Shown here piece after piece: positions 27,396 through 36,378 of a DNA stretch of 64,000 bases. This DNA is from Flavobacterium sp. (GTDB lineage: Bacteria; Bacteroidota; Bacteroidia; Flavobacteriales; Flavobacteriaceae). The notes under the pieces were generated by a model. That model was not told the origin of the DNA, made no database searches, and worked only from the letters and a program-made list of their open reading frames with translations. Positions within the stretch are counted from its first letter, which is position 1, and each line of letters starts with the position of its first letter. The position numbers and the translations under genes are program-made. The stretch is taken from NCBI RefSeq assembly GCF_039595935.1, contig NZ_JBCNKR010000006.1, positions 62,001 to 126,000 on the forward strand, given 5' to 3'.

Positions 27396-28583
27396 ATGAA
27401 AACTAAAATTCTTGCTTTAGCACTTGCTACAGGTTTATTTTTTAATTCTTGCTCAAGCAGCGACGATCCAACTCCTGCACCGACACCTGCTACAGGAGAA
27501 ATTACAGGTCCTATCACTGCAAACAAAACTTACGCTTACGGTAACTACACTTTAAAAGGAATTGTAAAAATTAATTCTGGTGTAACTGTAACTTTTGATG
27601 CAGGATCTACAATCACTATAGACAAAGCTACTGGAGACAATGCTTTAGTTGTTTTAAACGGAGGAAAACTTATCATCAACGGAACTGCTGACAAACCAGT
27701 TGTTTTTACAGAAAAATCTAAAGTTCCAGGTTCTTGGGGAGGTATCATCATGTATGGTGATGCACCTGCAAAAGTTGCTGGAGGAGGAACTTCTTCAACT
27801 TCTGAAGACGGAAACAATATTTCTTACGGAGGATCTAACGCAACTCACAATGGTGGTTCATTAAACTACGTAAGAGTTGAGTACGCTGGTTCTAAATTAG
27901 CTGACGGAACAAAAGAAAACAATGCTTTCACATTCTACTCTGTAGGTTCTGGAACAACTTTAGATCACTTAGTAGCTTACAAAGGTGCTGACGATGGATT
28001 CGAATTCTTCGGAGGAACTGTAAGTATGACAAACGCTATTTCTTATGGTAACTATGATGACGCTTTTGACTGGCAAGACGGATGGCAAGGTACTGCTAAT
28101 ACAAACTGGTACGCTTACCAAACTGGAAAAGGAAACTACGGAATGGAAATCGAAGCATCTGCTAATGACAATTCTTTCGGACCAAAAGTTACTAACATTA
28201 CTTTAAAAAGAGAAGCTGGAAACGTTCCTGAAGTTGGTGATAACCAAGTTGATGCTTTCCAATTCAAAAGAGAAGGTAACGGAGAATACAGCAACATCAT
28301 TGTTGATGGTTATGGAAACTTCACAACTGGAGCTACAACTTATCAAGGTGCAGTAGTTAGTATCTTAGATGCAGCAACTAACACTCACCAAGTAAATACA
28401 TCTAAAATTAAAATTTTAAATGTAAAAATTTCTAACACAACAAATGTAACTCCTATCGCAGGTGCTGCTGGTTTTACAGTTGCTTTCCCTGCTGGAACTT
28501 TCACAACAAGTACTACAGCTACAGGAGCTTCATTAGCAGCAGGAGCTTGGGCTTCAGTTGATGGCGCTAGCTTAATCAAATAA
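27396..28583 (+). CDS. Pho-island lipoprotein with parallel beta-helix-like repeats
   Basis: A 395-residue lipoprotein: signal MKTKILALALATGLFFNSC with the lipobox Cys at 19, then a Ser/Asp/Pro/Thr linker. Residues about 45-330 hold short strand-turn repeats (VVLNGGKLIINGTADKPV, GTTLDHLVAYKGADDGFEFF, VSMTNAISYGNYDDAFDWQ) that resemble a right-handed beta-helix with Gly/Asn/Asp turns. The C-terminus is rich in Thr and Ala. No catalytic motif is evident. It follows the TonB receptor, has its own Pho-box-like promoter, and ends in a terminator. A surface or periplasmic partner of the receptor is the most economical guess. Codon use resembles a highly expressed gene (many GGA and GCT codons). Confidence 0.7.
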   Translation: MKTKILALALATGLFFNSCSSSDDPTPAPTPATGEITGPITANKTYAYGNYTLKGIVKINSGVTVTFDAGSTITIDKATGDNALVVLNGGKLIINGTADKPVVFTEKSKVPGSWGGIIMYGDAPAKVAGGGTSSTSEDGNNISYGGSNATHNGGSLNYVRVEYAGSKLADGTKENNAFTFYSVGSGTTLDHLVAYKGADDGFEFFGGTVSMTNAISYGNYDDAFDWQDGWQGTANTNWYAYQTGKGNYGMEIEASANDNSFGPKVTNITLKREAGNVPEVGDNQVDAFQFKREGNGEYSNIIVDGYGNFTTGATTYQGAVVSILDAATNTHQVNTSKIKILNVKISNTTNVTPIAGAAGFTVAFPAGTFTTSTTATGASLAAGAWASVDGASLIK

Positions 28584-28606
28584 TTTATTTCGAATATAAA
28601 TCGTTA

Positions 28607-28638
28607 AAAACATCCTAAATAATTAGGATGTTTTTTTT
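28607..28638 (+). terminator. Terminator after the Pho-island lipoprotein
   Basis: A stem AACATCCTAA / TTAGGATGTT with a short AATA-type loop, followed by nine or more T. Confidence 0.85.
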
Positions 28639-28692
28639 TGGCGTCATTTTTGTATTTTTTTTTTGTATATTTACGGTAATCAAATACATGCG

Positions 28693-29031
28693 ATGGCAAA
28701 AAACTACTTTTATATTACTTTCTTATTGGCATTTTTCTTTACTCTTAGCGTCGCGGCGCAAGATAGTAAGCAATTACCAAAACCTCAAGAATCTACTTCT
28801 ATTGAGGGTCTCAGCTTGTATCCTAACCCAGTGACAAACGGAAAAGTGTACATATCATCTAAAAACGATTTAGAGAAAGAAATTATTGTGTTCGATCTTT
28901 TGGGCAAAAAAGTATTACAGGCGCATTTAGTATCAAAAGAATTAAGTGTTTCAGAACTGCCTCCTGGTGTTTATATCATCAAAATAAGCGAACAGAACGC
29001 ATCGGCAACACGAAAACTCATTATAAGATAA
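28693..29031 (+). CDS. Minimal T9SS type A sorting-domain protein
   Basis: A 112-residue protein. ATG 28693 gives a clean signal peptide (MAKNYFYITFLLAFFFTLSVAAQ); upstream in-frame starts would precede it with a non-signal leader. After about 20 linker residues, the rest is a type A C-terminal sorting domain: LSLYPNPVTNGKVYISS, IIVFDLLGKKVLQ, LPPGVYIIKIS and a final RKLIIR. There is no cargo domain, so the secreted product would be little more than the signal for type IX export. The terminator at 28607 lies before it, so it is probably separately transcribed from the lipoprotein gene. Function unknown. Confidence 0.82.
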   Translation: MAKNYFYITFLLAFFFTLSVAAQDSKQLPKPQESTSIEGLSLYPNPVTNGKVYISSKNDLEKEIIVFDLLGKKVLQAHLVSKELSVSELPPGVYIIKISEQNASATRKLIIR

Positions 29032-29055
29032 AAAAAGCTCCTTTGGAGCTTTTTT
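29031..29055 (+). terminator. Terminator after the T9SS protein
   Basis: AAAAAAGCTCC and its complement with a short loop form an 11-base stem that starts at the stop codon and ends in T residues. Confidence 0.8.
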
Positions 29056-29060
29056 AGTTT

Positions 29061-29118
29061 ACAGTCTCAGTCACAGTTTTCAGTTACAGACTTTGCGGAA
29101 AACAGTGACTGAGACTGT
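29061..29118. repeat. Inverted repeat of the CAGTCTCAGTCAC family
   Basis: ACAGTCTCAGTCAC at 29061-29074 pairs with 29105-29118. Related wording continues to 29150. Similar elements lie at 4326-4443 and 54860-54925. Confidence 0.55.
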
Positions 29119-29164
29119 AGCTAAAAACTGAGATTGAGACTGCGACTGAAAACTAAAAAATAAA

Positions 29165-29172
29165 TATCTTTG
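29165..29172 (+). promoter_or_regulatory. Promoter -7 element for the LuxE-like gene
   Basis: TATCTTTG, a perfect TAnnTTTG, ends only 13 bases before the TTG start at 29186. The transcript leader would be less than about 10 bases. Confidence 0.6.
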
Positions 29173-29185
29173 CAAAAAAAAAGTT

Positions 29186-30166
29186 TTGATCACAGCCAAC
29201 GATATCTTTACCATTTCAAGTCAGAAACAATTTGAAAAAATAGCACTTAAAGTGTTTCGTTTTCAGCATGAGAACAATAAAGTCTATCGCGATTTTTGTG
29301 CTTTTTTAAAAATCAATCCACAGCAGGTAAAATCACTGCAGCAAATTCCTTTTTTACCCATTCAGTTTTTCAAAAGTCACAATGTGGTTTCTAATACAGA
29401 TCCTGCACAAGTAACTTTTACCAGCAGTGGTACAACCGGAATGATTACCAGCAGACATTTAGTAACCGATGTTTCCCTATATGAGGAAAGTTACCGCAAA
29501 GGATTCTCTCAATTTTACGGCAATATAGAGGACTACGTTGTTTTAGCCCTTTTGCCGTCTTATTTAGAACGAGAAGGCTCTTCGTTAATTTATATGGTTG
29601 AAGATCTGATAAAACTCTCTAATCATCCTGAAAGCGGGTTTTATTTGCACAACCATGACGACCTAATCAAAAAACTTCTTGAATTGGACGAAGCAGGGCA
29701 AAATGTAATCTTAATTGGGGTCACGTATGCTTTGTTAGATTTAATCGAAAAACATCAATTCAATCTTCAAAATACCATTATTATGGAAACTGGAGGAATG
29801 AAAGGAAAACGCAAAGAAATGATTCGTGAAGAATTGCACGACATTTTATGCAAAGGTTTTGGCGTTTCTTCTATTCATTCAGAATACGGAATGACCGAAC
29901 TTTTAGCCCAGGCGTATTCTCTTGGCGAAGGTGTTTTTGAATGCTCCTCTTGGATGCATATTTTAGTTCGTGATCCTGAAGATGCTCTTACTTACGTGAA
30001 TGATGGAAAAACTGGCGGAATAAATGTTATTGATTTAGCGAATATCAATTCGTGTTCTTTTATAGCTACGCAGGATTTAGGCAAAAAATATTCGAATAAC
30101 TCTTTTGAGGTATTGGGACGTTTTGATAATTCTGATATTCGTGGCTGTAATTTGATGGTCTTATAA
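29186..30166 (+). CDS. LuxE/PaaK-like acyl-protein synthetase family protein
   Basis: A 326-residue enzyme of the adenylate-forming superfamily. The phosphate-binding P-loop motif TFTSSGTTGMITSRH (about 73-87), the region METGGMKGKRKEM and the SEYGMTELLAQAY motif (about 236-248), in which Tyr-Gly-Met-Thr-Glu sits at the adenylate, define the LuxE family. LuxE activates a fatty acid and passes it to a reductase; no lux genes lie here, so the acyl acceptor is unknown. In Bacteroidota, such genes are often linked to surface polysaccharide or lipid work. The start is TTG, because no in-frame ATG precedes the conserved N-terminus. Confidence 0.82.
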   Translation: MITANDIFTISSQKQFEKIALKVFRFQHENNKVYRDFCAFLKINPQQVKSLQQIPFLPIQFFKSHNVVSNTDPAQVTFTSSGTTGMITSRHLVTDVSLYEESYRKGFSQFYGNIEDYVVLALLPSYLEREGSSLIYMVEDLIKLSNHPESGFYLHNHDDLIKKLLELDEAGQNVILIGVTYALLDLIEKHQFNLQNTIIMETGGMKGKRKEMIREELHDILCKGFGVSSIHSEYGMTELLAQAYSLGEGVFECSSWMHILVRDPEDALTYVNDGKTGGINVIDLANINSCSFIATQDLGKKYSNNSFEVLGRFDNSDIRGCNLMVL

Positions 30167-30303
30167 AAAAGATTTTTCACGTAGTAGAATCCAAACACCT
30201 TTTCGTAGGAATATACAGAATTTATTAACCCATTGTTAATATAAGAAAAATACTGTTTTCATATTTAAAATATATTTTATTTCAAATTTTAAATATAATT
30301 CTT

Positions 30304-31935
30304 ATGAAAAAAATTACTTTATTACTACTTGTATTCACTCGTATTGTAAGTTGGTCACAAACCTACAAATTTCATACATTACAGGATTTAGGCTCTAATG
30401 TTGAAATAGCGATTTCAACTGAATGCACTCAAAACACTTCGCCTGGACCAACTAGAGATTTTAATTTAAGACAAAACTATAAACTAGAAGTTGGTAAAAT
30501 CTATAAATCCGATTTAATACAAGGATCAACATCAGGATCTCATTACTATAAAGTTTTATATGCCGTTGATTATTCACTTGACAAAGGAAGTGATATAGAC
30601 GAACCAGCCTCTTTTGAACTGATTCCAGACTTGTGCAATGCATTATCTTGGAAATACATTAGACCTGTTTTATTAGGATCAACGCTAGAACAAGCTCAAA
30701 GCAACTATTGCGCAAATTTGACTGCTAACACTACTCGAGAAAGAGTAAATGTAAAAACCCAAAAACCTTTAAATATAGGTGAAGTTTATTTTATGGACTT
30801 CGGAAAAGGCGTAAATTACTATTTGATTACAGGAGCAAGTATCGAAGCTGGTGACAGCGAATATCAAATAGACCCAACAAACAGCAATACCATTTTTTCA
30901 CCTGCAACATTAAATTGTCCTAAACCAGATTTACAAGCTAACGCTGTAGATTGCGGAACTGCAACAATGACTCCTGGAACTACTTTTACAGCAGTTTATT
31001 CTCTTAAAAACATTGGTGGTAGAGCATTTTCACCGTCTCACTGCTTAATTTACTTTTCTAAAGGCAATGCAACTCTAAGTGCTGATGATGTATTAATCAC
31101 GGATATCACTTTAGACCCGCTAAATCCTAATGAAATTAAATACGGAACACCATCGATAACTATTCCTGCAAATATTAGCGGTGGTATTTACTATGCAATT
31201 ATGCAATTAGTTAATAGTGAAGAGACAAATACTGGAAACAACATAATTTCGTCTACATCGTCATTCATTATTAACCAGACAACAACACCAACAGGAAAAC
31301 CAGATTTAGCTGTTGATCCAACTAACACGATTATTTTTAGCAACTGTTTTGATTGCAGTGCCGCTTTAAGTGATTTGGGAAGCAAAAGACACACAATAAA
31401 CAATCAGTCTGGAATTATCAATTTACAATCAATAACGATTAAAAACACGGGAAGTGTTGCCTCAACTCCTTCTACCCTTCAGTTTTATTTATCTTCAGAC
31501 GGTGTTCTTGATTCTGCTGATATAAAATCTACATCTGGCGCAATCTCAATAGGTGCAATAAACCCTGGCGCTTCAATTTCTGTATCTAGATCAATTTTCT
31601 CTTCTGATTTTGGAGGATTAACAGTTACCGGAAATCGAAACATTCTTATTTCAGTTGACGATTCTAAAACAAATACAGAATCAAATGAAAACAACAATAT
31701 AACACCTATACCTGTAACTTTCGTTAGTCCTTTTGCAAGAACAGCACAATCAAGTTCAGATACTGAAGAAGTTACTCAACCATACTCTATCAATGTTTTC
31801 AATTTTGATGGCCAAAAAGTATTGACTAAAGAAGTTAATTCTAAAGAAGAAGAGGATAAATCTCTTGACTCATTAAAAACTGGAATTTACATCATCAAAT
31901 CAAATGGTGTGACTAGAAAAGTTCTAAAAAACTAA
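30304..31935 (+). CDS. Secreted protein with two CARDB domains and a T9SS sorting domain
   Basis: A 543-residue exported protein: signal peptide (about 1-19, ending SWSQ), an N-terminal region of unknown fold with paired cysteines (20-205), and two CARDB-type immunoglobulin-like domains (about 208-325, KPDLQANAVDCG; and 333-470, KPDLAVDPTN) each with NTGNNII/NTESNENNNI-style loops. The last 75 residues are a type A sorting domain (YSINVFNFDGQKVLT, LKTGIYIIKSNGVTRKVL). It is therefore a likely type IX cargo, attached to or released from the surface. CARDB domains are adhesion-like. It has a strong terminator and no partners. Confidence 0.85.
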   Translation: MKKITLLLLVFTRIVSWSQTYKFHTLQDLGSNVEIAISTECTQNTSPGPTRDFNLRQNYKLEVGKIYKSDLIQGSTSGSHYYKVLYAVDYSLDKGSDIDEPASFELIPDLCNALSWKYIRPVLLGSTLEQAQSNYCANLTANTTRERVNVKTQKPLNIGEVYFMDFGKGVNYYLITGASIEAGDSEYQIDPTNSNTIFSPATLNCPKPDLQANAVDCGTATMTPGTTFTAVYSLKNIGGRAFSPSHCLIYFSKGNATLSADDVLITDITLDPLNPNEIKYGTPSITIPANISGGIYYAIMQLVNSEETNTGNNIISSTSSFIINQTTTPTGKPDLAVDPTNTIIFSNCFDCSAALSDLGSKRHTINNQSGIINLQSITIKNTGSVASTPSTLQFYLSSDGVLDSADIKSTSGAISIGAINPGASISVSRSIFSSDFGGLTVTGNRNILISVDDSKTNTESNENNNITPIPVTFVSPFARTAQSSSDTEEVTQPYSINVFNFDGQKVLTKEVNSKEEEDKSLDSLKTGIYIIKSNGVTRKVLKN

Positions 31936-31954
31936 ACTTTACTATTATAAAAAG

Positions 31955-31981
31955 AAAGGCATCCTAAAAAAGGATGCCTTT
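31955..31981 (+). terminator. Terminator after the CARDB protein
   Basis: A perfect 11-base stem, AAAGGCATCCT with AGGATGCCTTT, an AAAAA loop, and a T-run after it. Confidence 0.85.
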
Positions 31982-32014
31982 TTTATTTCAAATTAAAATA
32001 TTTTGTTTTCGAAA

Positions 32015-33310
32015 TTATACAACTCTAATCACAAAGTAGTTTTTCTTTCCGCTTTGTAATAACACAAACTGATTATTAATCAAATCATTAGTTGTTAAAA
32101 CAAAATCTTCTTTAATTTTTTCTCTGTTTACAGAAATTGAATTTGCTGTTAAAGCTCTTCTTGCCTCACCGTTTGATTTAAAGAAACCCGTTTTTTCATT
32201 TAAAACCGAGATAATATCCAATCCGTTTTCTAAATCAGCTTTTGCGATTTCAGCTTGCGGAACTCCGTCAAAAACTTCCAAGAAAGTCTTTTCATCTAAT
32301 TTTTTCAAATCTTCTGCATTAGAATTTCCAAACAAAATATTAGAAGCCTGAATCGCATTTTCCAACTCTTCTTTACTGTGAACAAAAATTGTAATTTCTT
32401 CAGCCAGTTTCTTTTGTAAAACTCTCAAATGTGGAGCCGCCTGATGTTCTGCAATTAAAGCATCAATCATTTCTTTGTCTAAAAAAGTAAAGATTTTGAT
32501 GTATTTCTCAGCATCAACATCTGTAGCGTTTACCCAAAACTGGTAAAATTTGTAAACCGAAGTTTTATCAGCATCTAACCAAACATTTCCACCTTCAGAT
32601 TTCCCGAATTTAGATCCGTCCGCTTTTGTAATTAACGGCGTTGTTAATGCAAAAGCTTTTGCACTTTCGCCTCCCATTCTGCGAACTAATTCTGTACCTG
32701 TGGTAATATTTCCCCATTGATCAGAACCTCCCATTTGCAAAAGGCAGTTGTTGTTTTTATATAAATGATAAAAATCGTATCCCTGAATTAATTGATATGT
32801 AAATTCTGTGAAAGACATTCCTTCACCTTCTCCGTTAATTCTCTTTTTAACAGAATCCTTCGCCATCATATAATTTACCGTAATACGTTTTCCAACTTCA
32901 CGGGCAAAATCAATAAACGAAAATTCTTTCATCCAATCATAGTTATTTACCATAATTGGAGCATTTGGTTCTTTTGAATTAAAGTCTAAGAAACGAGACA
33001 GAACACTTTTGATTCCGGCAACATTTTTAGCCAAAGTTTCTTCGTTCAGCAAATTTCTTTCGTCAGATTTTCCAGAAGGATCACCAATCATTCCGGTCGC
33101 GCCGCCCACAAGAGCAATTGGCTGATGACCAAAATTCTTTAAATGAACCAATAAAATAATCTGAACCATACTGCCAATATGCAGTGAATCTGCCGTTGGA
33201 TCAAAACCAATATATGCCGACGTTACCTCTTTTAGCAATTGTTCTTCCGTTCCTGGCATGCTATCATGGTATAAACCGCGCCACTTTAATTCTTCAACTA
33301 GATTCTTCAT
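32015..33310 (-). CDS. tyrS: Tyrosyl-tRNA synthetase
   Basis: A 431-residue class I aminoacyl-tRNA synthetase that charges tRNA-Tyr. The ATG at 33310 starts [16 protein letters not shown], typical for bacterial TyrRS; an upstream in-frame ATG lies in a non-conserved leader and repeat. The HIGH-type motif is HIGS (44-47), the KMSKS-type motif is KFGKS near residue 235, and GGSDQWGNI carries the tyrosine-binding region. The C-terminal S4-like RNA-binding domain ([12 protein letters not shown], about 365-431) is present. It is a single gene in its convergent context, without a recognisable T-box, as expected outside Firmicutes. Confidence 0.97.
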   Translation of the reverse strand: MKNLVEELKWRGLYHDSMPGTEEQLLKEVTSAYIGFDPTADSLHIGSMVQIILLVHLKNFGHQPIALVGGATGMIGDPSGKSDERNLLNEETLAKNVAGIKSVLSRFLDFNSKEPNAPIMVNNYDWMKEFSFIDFAREVGKRITVNYMMAKDSVKKRINGEGEGMSFTEFTYQLIQGYDFYHLYKNNNCLLQMGGSDQWGNITTGTELVRRMGGESAKAFALTTPLITKADGSKFGKSEGGNVWLDADKTSVYKFYQFWVNATDVDAEKYIKIFTFLDKEMIDALIAEHQAAPHLRVLQKKLAEEITIFVHSKEELENAIQASNILFGNSNAEDLKKLDEKTFLEVFDGVPQAEIAKADLENGLDIISVLNEKTGFFKSNGEARRALTANSISVNREKIKEDFVLTTNDLINNQFVLLQSGKKNYFVIRVV

Positions 33311-33366
33311 TTTTAAAATATTTTGCGCAAATGTAATCAATGTCGATGGCAATGACAAAAAAGTCT

Positions 33367-33466
33367 GCCACGAAGACACAAAGACGCAAAGTTTTTGTTT
33401 TTACTATGGAAGTATTACATAAGATTTATTGAAATAAAAAACTTTGCGTCTTTGTGTCTTTGTGGC
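33367..33466. repeat. Large inverted repeat of the GCCACGAAGACACAAAG family
   Basis: Two arms of about 30 bases, near-perfect complements (33367-33396 and 33436-33466), between the divergent genes tyrS and the epimerase. They contain GCCACGAAGACACAAAGACG. The right arm is followed by a variant (CTTTGTCACTCTGCC), so the element has been duplicated or eroded. Confidence 0.7.
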
Positions 33467-33528
33467 AAAAAGCAAAAAACCTTTGCAACTTTGTCACTCT
33501 GCCACTTTGCACCTTAAAAGCAAAAACT

Positions 33529-33536
33529 TATCTTTA
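33529..33536 (+). promoter_or_regulatory. Promoter -7 element for the epimerase gene
   Basis: TATCTTTA matches TAnnTTTG in all but the last base and ends 4 bases before the ATG at 33541, which would make the transcript leaderless or almost so. Confidence 0.5.
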
Positions 33537-33540
33537 CAGA

Positions 33541-34542
33541 ATGGTATTAGTAACTGGCGCAACAGGTTTAGTAGGTTCTCATTTATTGCTTCATTTAATA
33601 GAAAATGGAGAAAACGTCCGGGCTATTTACCGAAACCAAAACAATATTCAAAAAACAAAATCAGTTTTTGAATTGTATAAAAAAGCGGATTTATTCGAAA
33701 AAATCGAATGGCTTGAAGCCGATATTTTAGACATTCCATCTTTGGAAATTGCTTTCGCAGATATTGATTACGTTTATCACTGCGCTGCTTTAATTTCATT
33801 TGATCCAAAAGATGAAGAAGCACTTCGAAAAACTAATATCGAAGGAACGGCCAATATGGTCAATTTTTCAATTGCCAGAGAAATCAAAAAATTCTGTTTT
33901 GTAAGCTCAATCGCGGCTCTTGGAGATTTGGCTGCTCACGAAACTTATATTACCGAAGAAACCGACTGGAATCCTGAAAAACCACACAGCGATTACGCCA
34001 TTTCTAAATATGGTGCCGAAATGGAAGTCTGGCGCGCACATCAGGAAGGCCTGGATGTTATTATTGTAAATCCCGGCGTAATTCTTGGTCCGATACCAAA
34101 AACTAAAAACAACAAACAAGGCAGTGATGAACTGTATACCAGAGTTGCCAACGGACTTTCGTTTTACACACTCGGAAATACTGGTTTTATTGCTGTGGAT
34201 GATGTTGTAAAAACGGCTTTTGAATTAATGAAAAGCGATATAAAAAACGAACGTTTTACTTTAATTGCCGATAATATTGTTTTTAAAGATATTCTCGATA
34301 CAATTGCCGATGCTTTGAAAGTAAAAAGACCGCATCTTCATGCTAAACCGTTTTTAATGAATTTTCTTTGGGTTGCTAATGGAATATTTTCGACTTTGTT
34401 TTTCCAAAAAAGACGCCTTACAAAAGCAACTGCAAAAGCTTCTTATTCTAAAAATTTGTATTCTAATGAAAAAATAAAAACCGCTCTGGGAACGGTTTTT
34501 TTAGATGTACATCAATATATAAAAGACATTTCGAAATTATAA
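33541..34542 (+). CDS. NAD-dependent epimerase/dehydratase (extended SDR)
   Basis: A 333-residue short-chain dehydrogenase of the extended type. The start MVLVTGATGLVGSHLL at ATG 33541 puts the NAD-binding GxxGxxG at the very N-terminus as the family requires; upstream in-frame ATGs fall in the repeat. The catalytic YxxxK is DYAISKYGAE (about residue 151), and VNPGVILGP follows. Substrates of this branch are nucleotide sugars or sterol/flavonoid-like compounds; none can be assigned. It ends 3 bases before the convergent DUF4296 gene, with no room for a separate terminator. Confidence 0.88.
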   Translation: MVLVTGATGLVGSHLLLHLIENGENVRAIYRNQNNIQKTKSVFELYKKADLFEKIEWLEADILDIPSLEIAFADIDYVYHCAALISFDPKDEEALRKTNIEGTANMVNFSIAREIKKFCFVSSIAALGDLAAHETYITEETDWNPEKPHSDYAISKYGAEMEVWRAHQEGLDVIIVNPGVILGPIPKTKNNKQGSDELYTRVANGLSFYTLGNTGFIAVDDVVKTAFELMKSDIKNERFTLIADNIVFKDILDTIADALKVKRPHLHAKPFLMNFLWVANGIFSTLFFQKRRLTKATAKASYSKNLYSNEKIKTALGTVFLDVHQYIKDISKL

Positions 34543-34545
34543 AAC

Positions 34546-35019
34546 CTATTTTACAGGTTGTTTCATTTGTCTTCTTATAGAATCAAGATTGATTTTATTC
34601 GAAGGTTTCTTAATTGAATCTTTTGGCGTTTCTTTTGCTTTCTTTTTAGCTTCTTTTGCTGCTTTTTTATCTTCAATTTTTACAATTGAGTCTGTTGCTC
34701 TTTCGACTTTTTTCAAACGTTCTCCAACTTCATCAAACATGTCTTTGTAGTTTTCATAGTCAGATGCGTAGTATACGTTGTTCTGAGCAAACTGCAGACT
34801 GTCTACTTTATATTTTTTGAAAATAAATTTTGTTGGATTGGTATCTGTAGAATCCAAAAGCTCTGTATGCTGATATTTCATGGCTTCCAGAAGAGACAAG
34901 TCATACATAATATCAATCATTTTTTCTTTCGAAATAAGTTTTGCCGGTTGTTTTACAACCTCTTTTTTGCAACTTACAGAAAGTAACAAAACCAATAGTA
35001 TTAGTAAACAATTTTTCAT
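34546..35019 (-). CDS. DUF4296 lipoprotein
   Basis: A 157-residue lipoprotein (signal LLILLVLLLSVSC, Cys at about 17). The core EKMIDIMYDLSLLEAMKYQH (split across 34-53) is the DUF4296 signature, a small helical Bacteroidota family. The C-terminus is rich in Lys, Asp and Glu, with a likely extended charged tail (KKAAKEAKKKAK). It is directly downstream of dihydroorotase (9 bases) and the polyprenol glycosyltransferase, an arrangement seen in Flavobacteriia. Its function is unknown. Confidence 0.85.
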   Translation of the reverse strand: MKNCLLILLVLLLSVSCKKEVVKQPAKLISKEKMIDIMYDLSLLEAMKYQHTELLDSTDTNPTKFIFKKYKVDSLQFAQNNVYYASDYENYKDMFDEVGERLKKVERATDSIVKIEDKKAAKEAKKKAKETPKDSIKKPSNKINLDSIRRQMKQPVK

Positions 35020-35028
35020 TTCAGCTTT

Positions 35029-36369
35029 TTATCTGTCAAACAATAATCGTTTTCCGACGCGGATGTCTTTTACTTTAAAGTTATTATAAACCAATTCGCC
35101 ATTTACAAAAGTGTGTGTAATTCTCGATTTAAAAGTTGTTCCTTCAAAAGGAGACCAGCCGCATTTGTATAAAATATTATCATGATTTACACTCCATGGC
35201 AGGCTTGGGTTTACGATTACTAAATCGGCAAAATAACCTTCTTTAATAAATCCTCTTTTTTCAATTTTGAAAATCTTAGCAGGATTGTGGCACATTTTTT
35301 CCACAATTTTCTCAATGCTGATTTTCCCTTGATGATGTGCTTCGAACATGACAACAACTGCATGCTGCACAAGCGGACCTCCTGATGGTGCTTTTAAATA
35401 CGACTGCGATTTTTCTTCTTTAGTATGAGGCGCGTGATCTGTTGCTATAACATCGATACGTCCGTCATTTAAAGCTTTCCAAAGTTCTGCACGATCTTCG
35501 GCCGTTTTTACAGCAGGATTCCATTTAATAAAATTTCCTTTTGTTTTATAATCTTCATCGGTAAACCAAAGGTGATGTACACACACCTCAGCGGTAATTT
35601 TTTTATCTTCTAATGGAATTTTATTCGTGAATAATTCCATTTCTTTTGCAGTAGAAAGATGGAAAATATGAAGTCTTGCTCCGGTTTTTTTAGCCAGCGC
35701 CACTGCTTTTGAAGACGAAAGATAACAAGCCTCAGCACTTCTGATTAAATTGTGTGCCGTTACCGGAATGTCTTCTCCGTATTTTTCTTTAAACTCTGCC
35801 AGATTATTTTGAATTGTCGTTTCATCTTCGCAATGCACTGCAATTAACATTGGTGTGCTTGAGAAAATTTTTTCTAAAGTTTCTTCTCTGTCAACCAGCA
35901 TATTTCCTGTTGAAGAACCTAAGAAAATCTTGATTCCGGCAACATTTTTTGGATTTGTTTTTAAAACTTCTTCCAGATTATCGTTTGTAGCTCCCATCAT
36001 AAACGAATAATTCGCAAATGATTTTTGAGAGGCAATTTGATATTTATCTTCTAAAATTTCCTGAGTAACCGCATTCGGAACTGTATTTGGCTGTTCTATA
36101 AAAGAAGTAATTCCGCCCGCAACTGCAGCTCTTGATTCAGATTCTATATCACCTTTATGTGTTAATCCTGGTTCTCTAAAATGTACCTGATCGTCAATCG
36201 CTCCGGGAATTAAATAATTTCCTTCGGCGTCGATAACAATACAATCTGATGTTTTTAGACTGATGCTGTCTGCTACTTCAACAATAAGGTCATTTTCTAT
36301 CAAAACATCTCCGTCAAAAATAGACCCTTCGTTTACAATTTTGGCATTTTTTATTAAAATCCTGTTCAT
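35029..36369 (-). CDS. Dihydroorotase
   Basis: A 446-residue metal-dependent amidohydrolase that closes carbamoyl-aspartate to dihydroorotate in pyrimidine synthesis. Metal ligand regions are recognisable: VHFREPG (His63, Arg65), the bridging Lys in GIKIFLGSSTGNM, IAVHCEDE, HIFHLSTAKEM and the catalytic Asp in VIATDHAPHT. The first His of the usual HxH is Gln61 (DQVHFREPG), which I believe is common in Bacteroidota members. It is located 9 bases before the polyprenol glycosyltransferase stop and overlaps none. It could also act on related ureides, but length and motifs favour dihydroorotase. Confidence 0.9.
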   Translation of the reverse strand: MNRILIKNAKIVNEGSIFDGDVLIENDLIVEVADSISLKTSDCIVIDAEGNYLIPGAIDDQVHFREPGLTHKGDIESESRAAVAGGITSFIEQPNTVPNAVTQEILEDKYQIASQKSFANYSFMMGATNDNLEEVLKTNPKNVAGIKIFLGSSTGNMLVDREETLEKIFSSTPMLIAVHCEDETTIQNNLAEFKEKYGEDIPVTAHNLIRSAEACYLSSSKAVALAKKTGARLHIFHLSTAKEMELFTNKIPLEDKKITAEVCVHHLWFTDEDYKTKGNFIKWNPAVKTAEDRAELWKALNDGRIDVIATDHAPHTKEEKSQSYLKAPSGGPLVQHAVVVMFEAHHQGKISIEKIVEKMCHNPAKIFKIEKRGFIKEGYFADLVIVNPSLPWSVNHDNILYKCGWSPFEGTTFKSRITHTFVNGELVYNNFKVKDIRVGKRLLFDR

Positions 36370-36378
36370 GTTCTATCT

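Noticed and set aside
33454..33540. An N-terminal extension of the epimerase from an upstream ATG
   Set aside because: It would translate the right arm of a palindromic repeat; the NAD-binding motif begins at the ATG at 33541, as in the family.
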